Assembly (NCBI GenBank): GCA_003290165.1
Contig: QNQO01008307.1
Coordinates: 124,001-188,000 of the forward strand
DNA length: 64,000 bases
Reading direction: 5' to 3'
From: Berberis thunbergii
Lineage: Eukaryota > Streptophyta > Magnoliopsida > Ranunculales > Berberidaceae
Of this stretch, positions 47,395 through 58,880 are shown piece by piece (position 1 is the first letter of the stretch; each line of letters starts with the position of its first letter). The notes under the pieces are model-generated. The model saw nothing but the letters and a program-made list of their open reading frames with translations. It was not told where the DNA came from and did no database searches. A program made the position numbers and the translations under genes.

Positions 47395-50300
47395 AACGAT
47401 GACGATTGAGGGGTTGCTGGGTTCGTTTGCTCTCACGAGCATAGAATGAATCAGATATGCACAAATTCTGTTGAACGTGCCTTCCAAAACAAAGTGTTTA
47501 TGACTGAAAAGAGTGGCTTAATTCAACAATGGTGTAACGTGTATTCGCAACAAAGATGGTCATGTGGCTTCAAAATATCTTTTCTCCAATCAGCAAGCTT
47601 CTCAAACTATGATAAGTCCAAAATCCAATGTTTCTGTTGTAAAAGATCGATCAGAGTGCATGATTAAATTGCCAAAGAAATTAATGAAAATGCTAATTTT
47701 GTTGAGTTAGAACTTAAAGAAGAAGAAACGTTGTTGCTAGCTTGCAATGTTTCGGAAGAAGCCAACCTCGGCACATGGTATTTGGATACGGAGTGCAGTA
47801 ATCACATGTGTGGAAACAAGGAGCTGTTTTCTCATCTAGACGAATCCATACGAGGAGCTGTGAAATTTGGGGAAGAAACAACGGTCCCCATCATGGGAAA
47901 AGGTAGTATTCTCAATCGGTTAAAGGATATCTCTCATGAATATGTTTCTTCTGTCTTTTATGTTCCAAATTTGCACTGGAATTTGTTGAGTATAGGTCAA
48001 TTATCTATAAATGGCCTTAGATTTATCATTAAGCATGGGGTTTGCATAATTGAGAACCAACTTAATGAGCCGACTGCTAAGATTGAGATAACAAAGAATC
48101 GTTTGTTTCCTTTCCCTTTGCAAACAAAATTTGTATGCTCTTTTAGTTCCATTGTTATGGGTCCCAATTGGTTATGGCATTTTCATTTTGGCCATTTGCA
48201 CTTGAATGGTTTAAGGTTGTTGGCAAATAAGGAAATGGTGACGGGGCTACCTTTGCTAGAGAACTTTGATCGATTATGTGAGGGTTGTGTACTTGGGAAG
48301 CAACACATGGATTCTTTTCTAGCCGGGAAGTCACGTCGAGCAACACAGCTGCTGGAGATGGTGCACTCAGATATTTGCAGCCCAATGGAGAATGTATCAC
48401 ATGGATGTAATCGGTACTTTATTACTTTCATTGATGATTTTAGCAGGAAAACTTGGGTACATTTTTTGAAGCAAAAATCTGAGGCTTTTGAAGTCTTTAA
48501 GGAGTTTAAAGTCTATGTGGAAAACAATCCGGCCATAGTTTGAAAGTTATTCGAACGTATAGAGAAGGAGAATACACTTCTAATTTTTTTTTTCTAATTT
48601 TTTCAAGAATCGTGGTATTAAGCATCAACAAAACAACATTTTCGAGAGAAAAAAAAATAGAACCATTGTTGAAATGGCTCGTAGTATGTTGAAATACAAA
48701 AAATTGCCTAAAATATTTTGGGCGGAAGCCATTTCTTGCGCTGTCTATATCTTAAACAGGTGTCCCACCAAAAGTGTTCTTAATACGACACCAGAAGAAA
48801 CATGGAGTGGTCATAAACCGGATGTTGCAGCCCTTCACATGTTTGAGTGTGTTGCATATGCTCATGTACTGGCGGAAAAGCAAAAGAAATTGGATGATAA
48901 AGGAGAGAAGTGCATTTTCCTAGGCTATAGTGATTGTTCTAAAGGATATGAATTGTTCAATCCGACAACAAATTCAGTCATTGTGAGCAGGGATGTTGCA
49001 TTTAGTAAATACGACACTTGGCCTTGGATAGTTGATGAGTCAAAGAAGCAGCCAAAGTCAGTCTTGCTGAAGAATCAGATAATGGAGACATTCTGTGACG
49101 ACCCGCCTCCCGCACTGTACAGATACTGTCCGCTTTGGGCTACCATCCGGCCCGCACGGCTTTAAAAGGCCTCTATACAATGGGGAGATAACCCTTCACA
49201 TATAAAGATCATCATCCTTCCCTACCCAGGCGATGTGGGACTATGTTTCCCCTTGGTAGCTAGCCCAACTCCTCTTGGGATCCACGGGCCTGTTGGGCCT
49301 ATTGGGCTCCAACCCTCACCCTCACCCTCCCCCTCAAGTCCGCCCACACAAGGGTCTCACACATTCAGTCTCATGTGCCTCTACAGAACTATCCATCCCC
49401 ATTTACTATTCCTATTGTAGCCATTCGAACCTCAACACGTACCCATGTCTTACCCTCACACTTACAGGACTATGTTCTAACTAATGACGAGGATCTGTCT
49501 GATGAAAAACTTGTTAATTTTGCCTTATTTGCATATTGTGATCCTCTCACATTTGTAGAGGCAGTTCAAGATGATGGTTGGGTTCGTGCAATGGATGATG
49601 AAATTCACGCCTTAGAAAAGAACGACACTTGGGAATTGACTTTTCTTCCTGAAGGGAAGAAATCTATTGGTATTAAATGGGTTTACAAAACCAAGTGCAA
49701 ACTTGATGGTAAGGTGGACAGATTAAAGGCTCGACTGGTTGTGAAAGGGTACAAACAAAAGCCAGGTATAGATTATTATGAAGTCTTTGCACCTGAAGCT
49801 AGACTTGACACTATACGTATGGTTATTGCCATGGCAGCCCAAAACAGATGGAAGATTCATCAAATGGATGTTAAATCAACATATTTAAATGGGTCTCTAG
49901 AAGAAGAGGTCTTCATTGATAAGCCAGTCGATTATGTGAAGGAAGAGCAAGAAGAAAAGGTACTCAAGCTAAATAAAGCTCTATATGGGCTAACAAGCCC
50001 CGCGGGCATGGTACACTCGCATTGATTCCTATTTTCATGAAGTTGGTTTTCAATAGTGCCCCCATGAACCGACATTATATGTGAAATCTAACTCACAATG
50101 AGATACGCTCATTGTATGTTTGTATGTTGACGATTTGATATTCATAGGAAACAATCTAGATATGTTTTCTGATTTCAAGGAGGCAATGACTAGCAATTTT
50201 GATATGACTGATCTGGGACTTATGTCATATTTTCTTGGTCTTGAGGTTAATCAAAGTATTGATGGGATATTTGTCTCTCAAAAAAAGTAAGCAGGTAATT

Positions 50301-51056
50301 AGTTGAAGTGATTTAAGATGGACTCTTGTAATCCGATCAAGACCCCCGTTGAAGTATGACTACAATTAAACTACCGTGGTAATAATGAGCTTGTTAACCC
50401 AACATACTTTCGAAATTTAGTTGGAAGCTTAAGATACTTGGCAACAACGAGACCTGACATTGTCTTTGGAGTCGGTCTTGTTAGTCGGTTTATGGAGAAG
50501 CCTGGCCAAGTTCATCTTCAAGCCGCCAAAAGAATGTTGCGCTATGTAAAAGGTACTCAAAATCACGGTATTCTTTACAAATCTGTTAGCAATTGTGAAC
50601 TTGTTGGCTATACAGATAGTGATTGGCCAAGGGACTTGGAGGAACTGAAAAACACATCTGGATTTGTGTTTCTTATGGGGTCAGGAGCTATATCTTGGTC
50701 TTTGAAAAAGCGCAAGTTGTTGCTGTATCCACAATTGAAGCAAAGTACATAGCAACTTCTACTAGTGCCTGTCACGCTGTTGTGGAATCTCCTCGTTGAA
50801 TTGAATAAGAAACAACTATTACTATGACAATAAATCAGCTATCGCTCTCGCTCTAGCAAAAAATCCGATGTTTCATGGGAGAAGCAAGCACATTGAAATT
50901 AAGTATAACTACATTTGTGATCTTATTAAGGAAGGAGAAATTTAATTGGAGTATTTGGGTTAGGGATCCAAGGTTTTCAACATAAAACCTCAATTTAGTC
51001 GATCAAAGAAATGGAAAGCAAGATTTGAGTTTCTGGTTGTTCCTAGTGAAAATTAG
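47395..51056 (+). mobile_element. Ty1/Copia element, unit 2: gag C-terminus to RNase H
   Basis: Starts in the gag region equivalent to 43340. Protease WYLDTECSNHMCGN has DTE in place of DTG. The pre-integrase and integrase frame is open from 47731 to 48543 (WHFHFGHLHLNGLRLL, CEGCVLGKQH, VHSDICSPM). RT is at about 49550-50300 (KSIGIKWVYKTKCKLDGKVD, HQMDVKSTYLNGSLEEEVF, LYVDDLIF) and RNase H at 50400-51050 (GYTDSDWPRD, RSKHIEIKYNYICD). Several stops and frameshifts; no 3' LTR is seen after 51056. A TRIM LTR interrupts it at 49094. Confidence 0.93.
49094..49361 (-). mobile_element. Solo LTR of a TRIM element inside the Copia pol relic
   Basis: 268 bp with an exact 5-bp target duplication CATTC (49089-49093, 49362-49366). 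On the minus strand it runs TGTGAGACCCTTGTGTGGGC to GGGTCGTCACA and shares CCCACATCGCC, TTTTAAAGCCGTGCGGGCC and GCCCAAAGCGGACA with the TRIM at 56247-56788. Copia unit 1 has the uninterrupted sequence at 45033. Confidence 0.95.
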
Positions 51057-52850
51057 ATGGTTAAGGGTGGTTGTTCTTCTTGCCCCATGCTCAAAGAATG
51101 AGTTTCGCTTCCATGTTTGCAGACTGTGGAGAGATTGGATGTGAGGGGAGGAAAGGACTTTATAACTGAGCTATAGTAATCGGAACTGAATTTTGTTGAA
51201 CCGGGATATAAATTGCATGAACCAGTTGGTCTCAATTTGAATAGGGTTGAGATCATACCGATCCAGGTTTATTCTTGCCCACCCCTACCACATACTATAT
51301 AGTTATAAGGAGAACCTGATTTTTTGCTTAAATGGAGGGAAATCCTCAAACAAGTGTTTCGTCTGGGTGAAATCATTTATTTATTTGCCTTAATCTTTTA
51401 CACAGGCATTTTTTCTACTTTCCTTAAAATTTAAAGCTGATTTTCTACAAAGTTTCGGCTAGTAATATCTACATCTATACTGCTAACCAGTTATTGTTGT
51501 CACAGGTAAATTGCAGTATAACCAAAAAGCTAGCACAATTACTAAAAATATGTACCATCCCTAATTCAGAGTTAGAAAATTTACAGATTTGGACCATGCA
51601 AAATTTGGCACTATCAACTCATATCTAATTTTTCAATTATGTCAAAGTGCATTTGTAAGTTGGAGAATCCTCGACAAAAATTTTATAGAAATGAGACGGG
51701 CTGCATACCAGGAAAAAATGCATCTTAGTACACATTCAAACAAAAATCCTAAACTTTATGTTTTAGCAAATTAAAAGTTTGGAGAAGAACTCACTCTCGA
51801 CATTTGAATTTTTTTCCAACTAATTCAAATTCTAAAAGAATCTAGCTCTAAAGTTTATAATATATATTTTTACTTTAGAATAGGCTTGCACTTCAAAATT
51901 GATTGAGGGCAAAAACGAGGATCGTGGCTGGGGATAGGATGTTCAGTACATGATATTTAGAAGGAAAAAATATATATGTGAAATGCCAACAACACGAGGA
52001 ATACCCAAATTTTATGAACATGGATAAGAGAAGAAATTATTCTTCCAAAAGAATATTGTAGGGCACATTAACAGAAGCTACTATGTAACACCACTAATTG
52101 CCAAAAAGTTTCACATTTTTTCACATCCTAGAGATGAAACTAGAGTAGAGACAAGGGGTTACAAGTATTGGTTGATATGAACATGTAGAACTACACCATC
52201 AACACACGTGGGGACTACCATGTATAAATACTTGAGGAAACTACAACATATATTCGTTGGTTCGAATACGTACACTTAGAGAATTTTTTTGCTCCTTGAG
52301 ATTTTTGCTCCCAATGTTCTAAGGGTGGACGACATGTGACTTCTAATGCTTATATTGAGGGTGTTGGTTATTAATAGTGTTGGTTTGATTAAGATGAGTG
52401 GAGGGATGTTACAAGTTTGTTGTGGTTTTGTTTCAATGGGACATGAGGTGGTTGGGGGCGATGGTGGTGTCGGTCTTGGCAATTTTAGTGAGTCAGTGGT
52501 ACTTTTAGGGTGGGTGGTGGTGTTGGTAAGGGTGAGATTGTCTAAGAATTAATGTTGATCAGTAAATAACGTGGATTTAACAGTTTCGTTAGAAAACGAA
52601 GGCAAAACTTAATTAGTATTAAAAATGAAGACTAAACTCTAATGGGTATCAATTAATGAGTGTCAAACTCAAAAACTCCCTTATTCTAATCAACAATGAC
52701 ACAAGGAGCAAAAAGCTCAGGAAAAAAAATTACAATTATGTCATAAACACAAGTGAGAATTGTCATATTAGAAATGATGATACATCAAATAAGACTACCA
52801 TCACAACTATATATGTGGCAAAGGTCATCTATCACGAAGACCAAGTATTT
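51057..52850. other. Intergenic, no gene seen
   Basis: AT-rich with no recognisable exon, and no Copia 3' LTR where one would be expected. Confidence 0.6.
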
Positions 52851-54115
52851 CAAGTTCGGATCGACTCACAAAGCCTAAAAAGGGCGGATCCAGTTATTGA
52901 AGCCCAAAAAGGGCCCCTCAGAACAAATCATAGTCAGAGACCTAAATTCAAATCCAACAAAGCTCTCCCTCAAAGAAAATGAACGTTACAGAGAAAAAGA
53001 GTCATGGAGAAAGTTACTCCCCCAAGGACGTATCTTCATAAAGGAGGATAATTAATACGACTCCCCTCGTTAAGCCTCACATGCTTAAGTCACGCAGAGA
53101 ATTAATAACGGTCACTATATAAGATAAATGGAACATTTAACAAATGTACGCACCCAAGTTACAGAGAAGGCCTCCCCTCGTTAAGCCTCACATGCTTAAG
53201 TCATACAGATAATTAATAACGACCACTATATAAGGTAAATGAAACATTCAACAAACATATGCAATTTTAACTGACTACAAGTGCACCCTAAACACATGCT
53301 TATATTTTCCAACATGAGCGAAACAAATTAATTATGCCCAATTAAATAGCGATATTTGACGTATTAGCCTTATATAAAATAATACATTTTCTCTGCCCAT
53401 CTCTAAATTCTCAAACATGCAAATTCGACTCTAAGTTTTCTATTGGCATTCGTCCAAGGCATGAAAAAAGACGTTAGCCTCTACTATATATATATATATA
53501 TTATGAGACATCAAATTGTCACTCGATCATAGCCGTACACGTGACATGGGTTAATCTAACATGAGAAATGCTTCAACGCAATTCCAAGCAGACCCGCACA
53601 TAAACTGTTGTTAAGTCCATAAGTTAGGTGCCCAAACACAAGTCACATCAGCCCAAGAGGCATGAGCCTTGAGGCTTGGTCCGAATATGGATCTCAGAAC
53701 TACCATATGCCCGAGATCCACTCGCACGAAATCAGTTATTAGCCCAATCAAACATTGTGTTCTAAACAAAGCCAAGTGTTGAAGAGACTCAATCATGTAC
53801 ATATAAGATCTTATATGAGATCTTCTTCCTCCATCACGCCCTCGATCGGAGGGATAATTGGGGTGAGAATACTCGCTATAAAAGGCGATGAAAGGAAGAA
53901 TAAAGGTATGGATACACTTTGCAATTTACTTCCAGTCTCCACTCTTCCTTACATCGATATCTAACTTAAACATCGGAGAGCCTTCCGCCACCACAACGAT
54001 GGTCCTTGACTTACTGCTACTCATTTTTACAGACTCGAGATCAGCAAAATTAGTAAGGATAGATCCGAACACATCAATATATAACATATTTTCTTGCTTT
54101 TTTGCTAATAAATAA
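52851..54115 (+). mobile_element. LTR relics, probably Tat/Ogre-type Gypsy
   Basis: 52860-53270 is related, inverted, to 58630-58870, and contains a short tandem duplication (CTCCCCTCGTTAAGCCTCAC ATGCTTAAGTCA at about 53063 and 53173). 53480-54060 has LTR-like text including TATAAAAGGCGATGAAAGG (53877) and AACTTAAACATCGGAGAGCC (53965), a phrase typical of Tat-lineage LTRs. No coding part. The class is inferred. Confidence 0.5.
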
Positions 54116-54155
54116 TATTATATTAAACAAAAAGGTTGCCTAACCAGTTGCACAA

Positions 54156-54285
54156 CACTTTTTCTTAATGTCGAGGAAATGGGTGAGGGAGGAGGGTGCA
54201 ACCCTCCATCGCCATCGCACATCTCGAGGGAGATGGAGGGTTGCACCCCGTCCCTCGCCCGATTCCTCGCTAATAAGAAAGGCTC
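54156..54285. mobile_element. Palindromic Mutator-like MITE (family member 7)
   Basis: 130 bp with GTTGCACAA / GTTGCACAG on its two sides (54147-54155, 54286-54294), a 9-bp duplication with one mismatch. Arms contain GGGTGCAACCCTCCATC and its complement. Confidence 0.9.
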
Positions 54286-54304
54286 GTTGCACAGTCCTAA
54301 AGAA

Positions 54305-54425
54305 CATAAATTCTAGGGAGCGAGGGATGGGCCCTCTTGAGATAAGCGAAATCATCTCGAGATGCGCGATGTCGCTTATCTTGAGGGGGATGGGTCGCTC
54401 TTTCCCTCGCTCCCTAGAAGGGCTC
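54305..54425. mobile_element. Palindromic Mutator-like MITE (family member 8)
   Basis: 121 bp, inverted relative to most members (ATTCTAGGGAGCGAGG ... CCCTAGAAGGGCTC), with CCTAAAGAA / CCTGAAGAA at the edges (one mismatch in 9). Almost completely self-complementary around CATCTCGAGATGCGCGATG. Confidence 0.9.
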
Positions 54426-54469
54426 CCTGAAGAAACACTGCTATTTACATGAGCCTCTGTGCTCAACGT

Positions 54470-54624
54470 CGCTCTTTCTAAATGGCGAGGAAACCAGCGA
54501 GGAAACGAGCGAGGGAGGGGTGTGACCCTTCATCCCTCTCGAAATGCATGCCTTCACAAATTTCGAGGAGGATGAAGGGTTACACCCCCTCCCTCGCCCG
54601 TTTCCTCACCGCCTAAAAGGGCTC
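54470..54624. mobile_element. Palindromic Mutator-like MITE (family member 9)
   Basis: 155 bp with arms GAGCGAGGGAGGGGTGTGACC and complement. Flanks GCTCAACGT / GCTCAATAG match at six of nine positions. Third member in a row within 470 bp. Confidence 0.8.
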
Positions 54625-54641
54625 GCTCAATAGAACAATTC

Positions 54642-54789
54642 TAGGCAGCCTGGGTATTGATGCATGGGGGGCAAATTTTACATTTTTGCCCCCTTTTTTT
54701 AAACACTTTTTTAGAAAAGGTTTTAAAGAGAGGAGTGAAAGAGCAAAAATGTAAATTTTACCCCCAAGCAGCAATACCCAGATTGCCTA
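54642..54789. mobile_element. Unclassified foldback element
   Basis: 148 bp with inverted ends TAGGCAGCCTGGGTATTG / TAGGCAATCTGGGTATTG, extending through GGGGGCAAATTTTACATTTT. A TA dinucleotide at each edge would fit Tc1/mariner; AATTC/AATTT outside it is an alternative. Not part of the previous family. Confidence 0.7.
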
Positions 54790-56034
54790 AATTTCTGCGC
54801 TCAATATAGCTCTGACACCAGCACATGCCTAGCATACACATTAACAATACTCACACCTACAATATTGGATTGATTTTAATCATTAATGGATACTTTATTG
54901 GAAAGTACTTTAGATTATCCCAAGGAAAATTATAAATTATAGTTCTCACAATTTGTGTGTGTGTGTGTTTTTTGTTTATCTCGTTTTATTTTATTATTAT
55001 TGTTTTGTGTTTGATCACTCAGAGCATTTTTAATCATCATATGGTTTATTAATTTATTGTGAGAGAAGTAAGTGAAGATTCCTTTACCTAATTTTATAGT
55101 ATTGTGTGTGTATATAGCACATTGTTCTTTCGTAAGGTTTATTGGTTTATTAGTAAACATAGATGCTTGTATATTTATTTACTTAAAAACTTTGGAAGAC
55201 ATGGGTATTGAAAATATTCCCACAGGGTATCTTTATAAATGAATCATGTGCACTTATTTGGAAAATGTGGACAAACATTTTTTTAAATTAAAAATATTGT
55301 ATTTCACTGCCATATTTTGTTTTTAAATTATATCATACACATTAAAAAAATAATAATAATAATAATAACAACATGTAGCTCATCTAATTTTGAGATTGAT
55401 CATGCTTACATATAGTACAAGATAGCATTTTTTAATTATTTGAATTTTTAATGTGATACATGTGAAAATATCAGTAATTAATAAATTAAAACTGAAGTAA
55501 CTTGGAAACCCCTCTCAAGCTTGGTAAATTTAAATTAAAAAATAATAATAATTATAAAAAAAGGAGAAAGCATGGAGCATTTTTTGACCTCTGAAGGTTG
55601 GAAAGAAACAAGGATTGTGATTTATTTTTTCGAGTTAATTTGGTCCCTGATTTTAAGAAATATTTCGATTTTGTAGAAAAAATGTAAAACCTTCGGTTGT
55701 AATTTCGAATTTAATAATATAAGTTATGCTTTTAAATTCTTAAAATACTACATAAAAAGTTTCACACGATTCATAGTGTGTCATACGAATTACATATCAC
55801 ATTACTTACATAACAAACTTTTGATACTAAAATAACATTATAGCAAGTCAAAATATACGGAGATTGGAATATTTATTTTTCTCAGAAAATTCATTTTAAA
55901 AAAATAAATATTTTGGATTTTGAAATTTTTTTCACTAACTCCAAAACATAAAATATTTCATAAAATTTCTACATATTTCGAGAAATCACATTCCTCACCC
56001 ACTCACTCTCATTTACTAATCCAAATTCAATTCA
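54790..56034. other. AT-rich intergenic and ERF pseudogene leader
   Basis: A (GT)n run at about 54955-54970 and (AAT)n near 55350-55370; no gene. The last 60 bp, rich in CACTCACTCTCATT, look like an ERF leader. Confidence 0.55.
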
Positions 56035-57390
56035 ATGGCTACACCAGATGAAGCTTCGACAGAGCTGAATCTTATAAAACGACTTCTCTTAGGAGATTTC
56101 ACGTCTTTTGAATGCTTTCTCGGGGATTTGAATACTCTGCGTACATCCAATGGATTCAAAAACCAGCAAGCAATCTTCATATTTGATCAGCTTGTTTGTT
56201 CAACAACAAAAGTTAACCATCATCCAATCATTTCATAAATGAGAACTATGATACACCCTTGTGTGGGCAGATTTGAGGGGGGGGGGGGAGTGTGGGAGAA
56301 GCCCAAGAGGGTTGGCAAGCTGCAAAGGAGAAATTATGGTCTCACATCGCCTGGGTGCAGAAGGGTGATGTACTATATATGTACGAGGTTGGGTCTACAA
56401 AGTACTACGCTTTTTAAAGCCGTGCGGGCCTTGGGCCCAAAGCCAACAATATAGTACTTTGTGGATCGGGTCGTGACATAATGACATCAGAGCCTGACCC
56501 AGCCGAAAGTGTGCCAACGAGGACGTTGGGCTCCCTAGGGGGTGGACTGTGATACCTTTCTGTGGGTGGACCCGGGGAGGAGGGTGCAGGAAAAGTCCAA
56601 GGCCCATGGATCCCAAGAGGGTTGGCAAGCTACAAAGGGGAGATCATAGTCTCACATCGCCTGAGTGCGGGAGGGTGATGTATTATATATGTACGAGGTT
56701 GGATCTACAAAGTACTACGTGTTTTAAAGTCGTGCGAGCCTTGGGCCCAAAGCGGACAATATAGTACTCTGTGGATCAAGTTGTGACAATATCTGATGAG
56801 GATCAAATTTTCATCTTTTTCGAATCATCTTATTTTGAATCACTTGATCCTATTATTTCAGAATTTCATCTTGACAACATCACTACTTATAAATCAAAGC
56901 TGCAACACTTTTGAGTTGTTTGACTGAGTCCAGGAATCTGATGATTCCCAGTTCAATGGAACAATTCGGATCAAGTCCGAAAGAGAAATCAGTGTTGGAT
57001 TGCAGAAAGAGGTAGCAGAAGCAACAACAACATTATAGAGGAGTAATGAGATGGCCTTGGGGGAAGTACGCGGCAGAGATTAGAGATCCAAACGGTAAAG
57101 GATCTAGAGTTTGGCTAGGGACATTTGAGACTTCCATTGATGCAGCTAGAGCTTATGATCAAGTTGCATTCAAGATGCGCGAAAGAAAATCCATTCTAAA
57201 CTTTCCTCTCGAAGCTGGAACAACAACCACATCTAGTCCACCACCTTCAGCATGGAAAATTGGAGGAAAAAGATTGAGGGATATTGATGGATTAGAGCCT
57301 GAAAACATTAAGGATCAAAGAAAGTTTATTAAAATGGAGAGTGAGAGTTCGTTAATGACATCAATTGGACAACAATTTGGTAGATGTTAA
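56035..57390 (+). pseudogene. ERF5/ERF6-like AP2/ERF gene split by a TRIM element
   Basis: N-terminus MATPDEASTELNLIKRLLLGDF starts at 56035 and runs about 67 codons to a stop just before the transposon (56247-56788). Beyond it, ERF-like acidic sequence continues with stops (DEDQIFIFFESSYFESLDPI). The AP2 domain then reads in a single frame after a TAG at about 57012: [39 protein letters not shown] and FPLEAG. The gene ends at 57390. Trp replaces the usual Arg after VMR (normally VRRRPWG), so even the domain is altered. Its N-terminus and tail ([13 protein letters not shown]) match the gene at 60520, so it is a tandem duplicate that decayed. Confidence 0.92.
56247..56788 (+). mobile_element. 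TRIM (terminal-repeat retrotransposon in miniature)
   Basis: 542 bp: LTR 56247-56478, internal segment 56479-56547, LTR 56548-56788. The internal part begins with a primer-site-like ACATCAGAGCC and ends in a purine-rich CTAGGGGGTGGA. The LTRs share GTGTGGG/TGTGGG, CTCACATCGCCTG, TATATATGTACGAGGTTG, CCTTGGGCCCAAAG and a TGACA end. A G run of 14 at 56276-56289 may be error-prone. I found no clear 5-bp target duplication. No coding capacity, as usual for TRIMs; movement depends on other elements. Confidence 0.93.
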
Positions 57391-58460
57391 CATAGCGGTC
57401 GTCAATGGAGTACTAACTTAGTTGGTAGGTTTGTGGCGGATGATATGACAAATCTAATATCACAACTCAGTTTGGTAGATGGTAGAGCAGCCACGAATAG
57501 CCTTCGTGTGTTTTTAGATTATTACAAAATTTAGAAAAGAAAAAAAATCAAGTAATTTCTCTATTGAAAAATGGCGGACCAAATTACATTTGCCTTTTCA
57601 TGCAAATTTTTTATTTTTTTTATTTTTACTTTTTACCAAGCCACCAACGTACTGTTTGTCATACATAGACATATCCCAACCATCACAGATTATGAGAAGG
57701 CAAAACCTCAATGACAAGTTACATAGAGATGTTATGAAATTGGCATTTTGATAATCTTTGTCCCCCTTGTCATTCTCAAGCTAAAAACTTGGACTCCCCC
57801 TACACCAAAAAGGTTACTCAGTTACTGCTGCTGCATGATGTTAAACTACCACAACTTTAACCATCCAATCAGACTACCATTGGCAAATTTACATCTTAAA
57901 AATAATTTTTTTAAACGAATAAAATTTACATTTGAATACATTTTATATACAAACTCGACTTCAATGTTATAAGTACTGATAAAAAAATCCCCCACTAATC
58001 CTCTCTGCCAAACCACATTGAGAAACACCTTTGATTACAACTTCTAACTAAACGGAATTTTGGAAATATCAACAAATTTCCAGCTTTTTCACCAATGTAC
58101 TTTTACAATATCCTTGTCTCCTATAAAACAATCGTACATTCCTTCAGTTGATCCACTGAAGTTTCGCCTTCTAAGATTCATGAGTTGTGCTTCAAGTTTA
58201 GAGAACGGCCATATCCTCGATTGCCTTTTAGGTATTCTAGCTGAGTTTTAGCATACAATGCATGTTAGAACGCTAGAAAGGTCAATATAGCACTTAAACA
58301 TCGATCATTTCTTCCAATTTTTTCCTGTACGCAATTATGAACAAATTTTTTTTGCAGGAAATGACAAATGGTACTTCTACTTAAATTCCCCAAAAGCTTA
58401 ATTGTCAGAGTTTAGTCCCACCTTTACAAAATTTGTAATTAAGAAAGAAAAAAAAAACAC
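57391..58460. other. Intergenic, no gene seen
   Basis: 3' flank of the ERF pseudogene and AT-rich spacer. Nothing recognisable. Confidence 0.6.
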
Positions 58461-58880
58461 AAGATTGAGATGATGCATATTGATGCGTCCAAATTTGGTC
58501 TCCTAGAGATCTGGCCTGTAAAATAAGGTTAGATTGCCAAATACCACCTTTTTGGTGGTCGAAGACACTTTGATGCTTAAGTCAGTAAACATGTATGAGA
58601 GAGCTTAATCTGGACAAAGTTCAATTAAAATTACATACCTTTGTCGAATGTTCCATTTATCTTATATAATGTTAATTATTAATTATTTTCATGACTTAAG
58701 CATGTAGGGCATGACGAGGGGAGATGTTCTTTGTAACAGTCTTCTCCTTCATTGAAATATGTCCTTAGGGAGTGATTCCCGCCATAACTCGTTTCCTTTG
58801 TAACGTCTCTCCTCTTTAAGGGAGAGATTTGTTGGACTTGGATTCGAGTCTCTGATTATGATCTGTTTTGATTGATAAAG
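58461..58880 (-). mobile_element. LTR relic, inverted relative of 52860-53270
   Basis: Shares GACTTAAGCATGT..GGC.T.ACGAGGGGAG and GGGAGAG.TTTGTTGGA with the complement of 52.9-53.3 kb, and GATGCTTAAGTCAGTAAAC of Tat-type LTRs. Fragment only. Confidence 0.55.

Noticed and set aside
21442..54789. CRISPR-like array of dispersed repeats
   Set aside because: Copies are palindromic, irregularly spaced over 33 kb, each with its own target duplication, in a plant genome: MITEs.
56239..56764. Two short open frames of about 71 codons with similar protein sequence
   Set aside because: They are the two LTRs of the TRIM element, which is noncoding.
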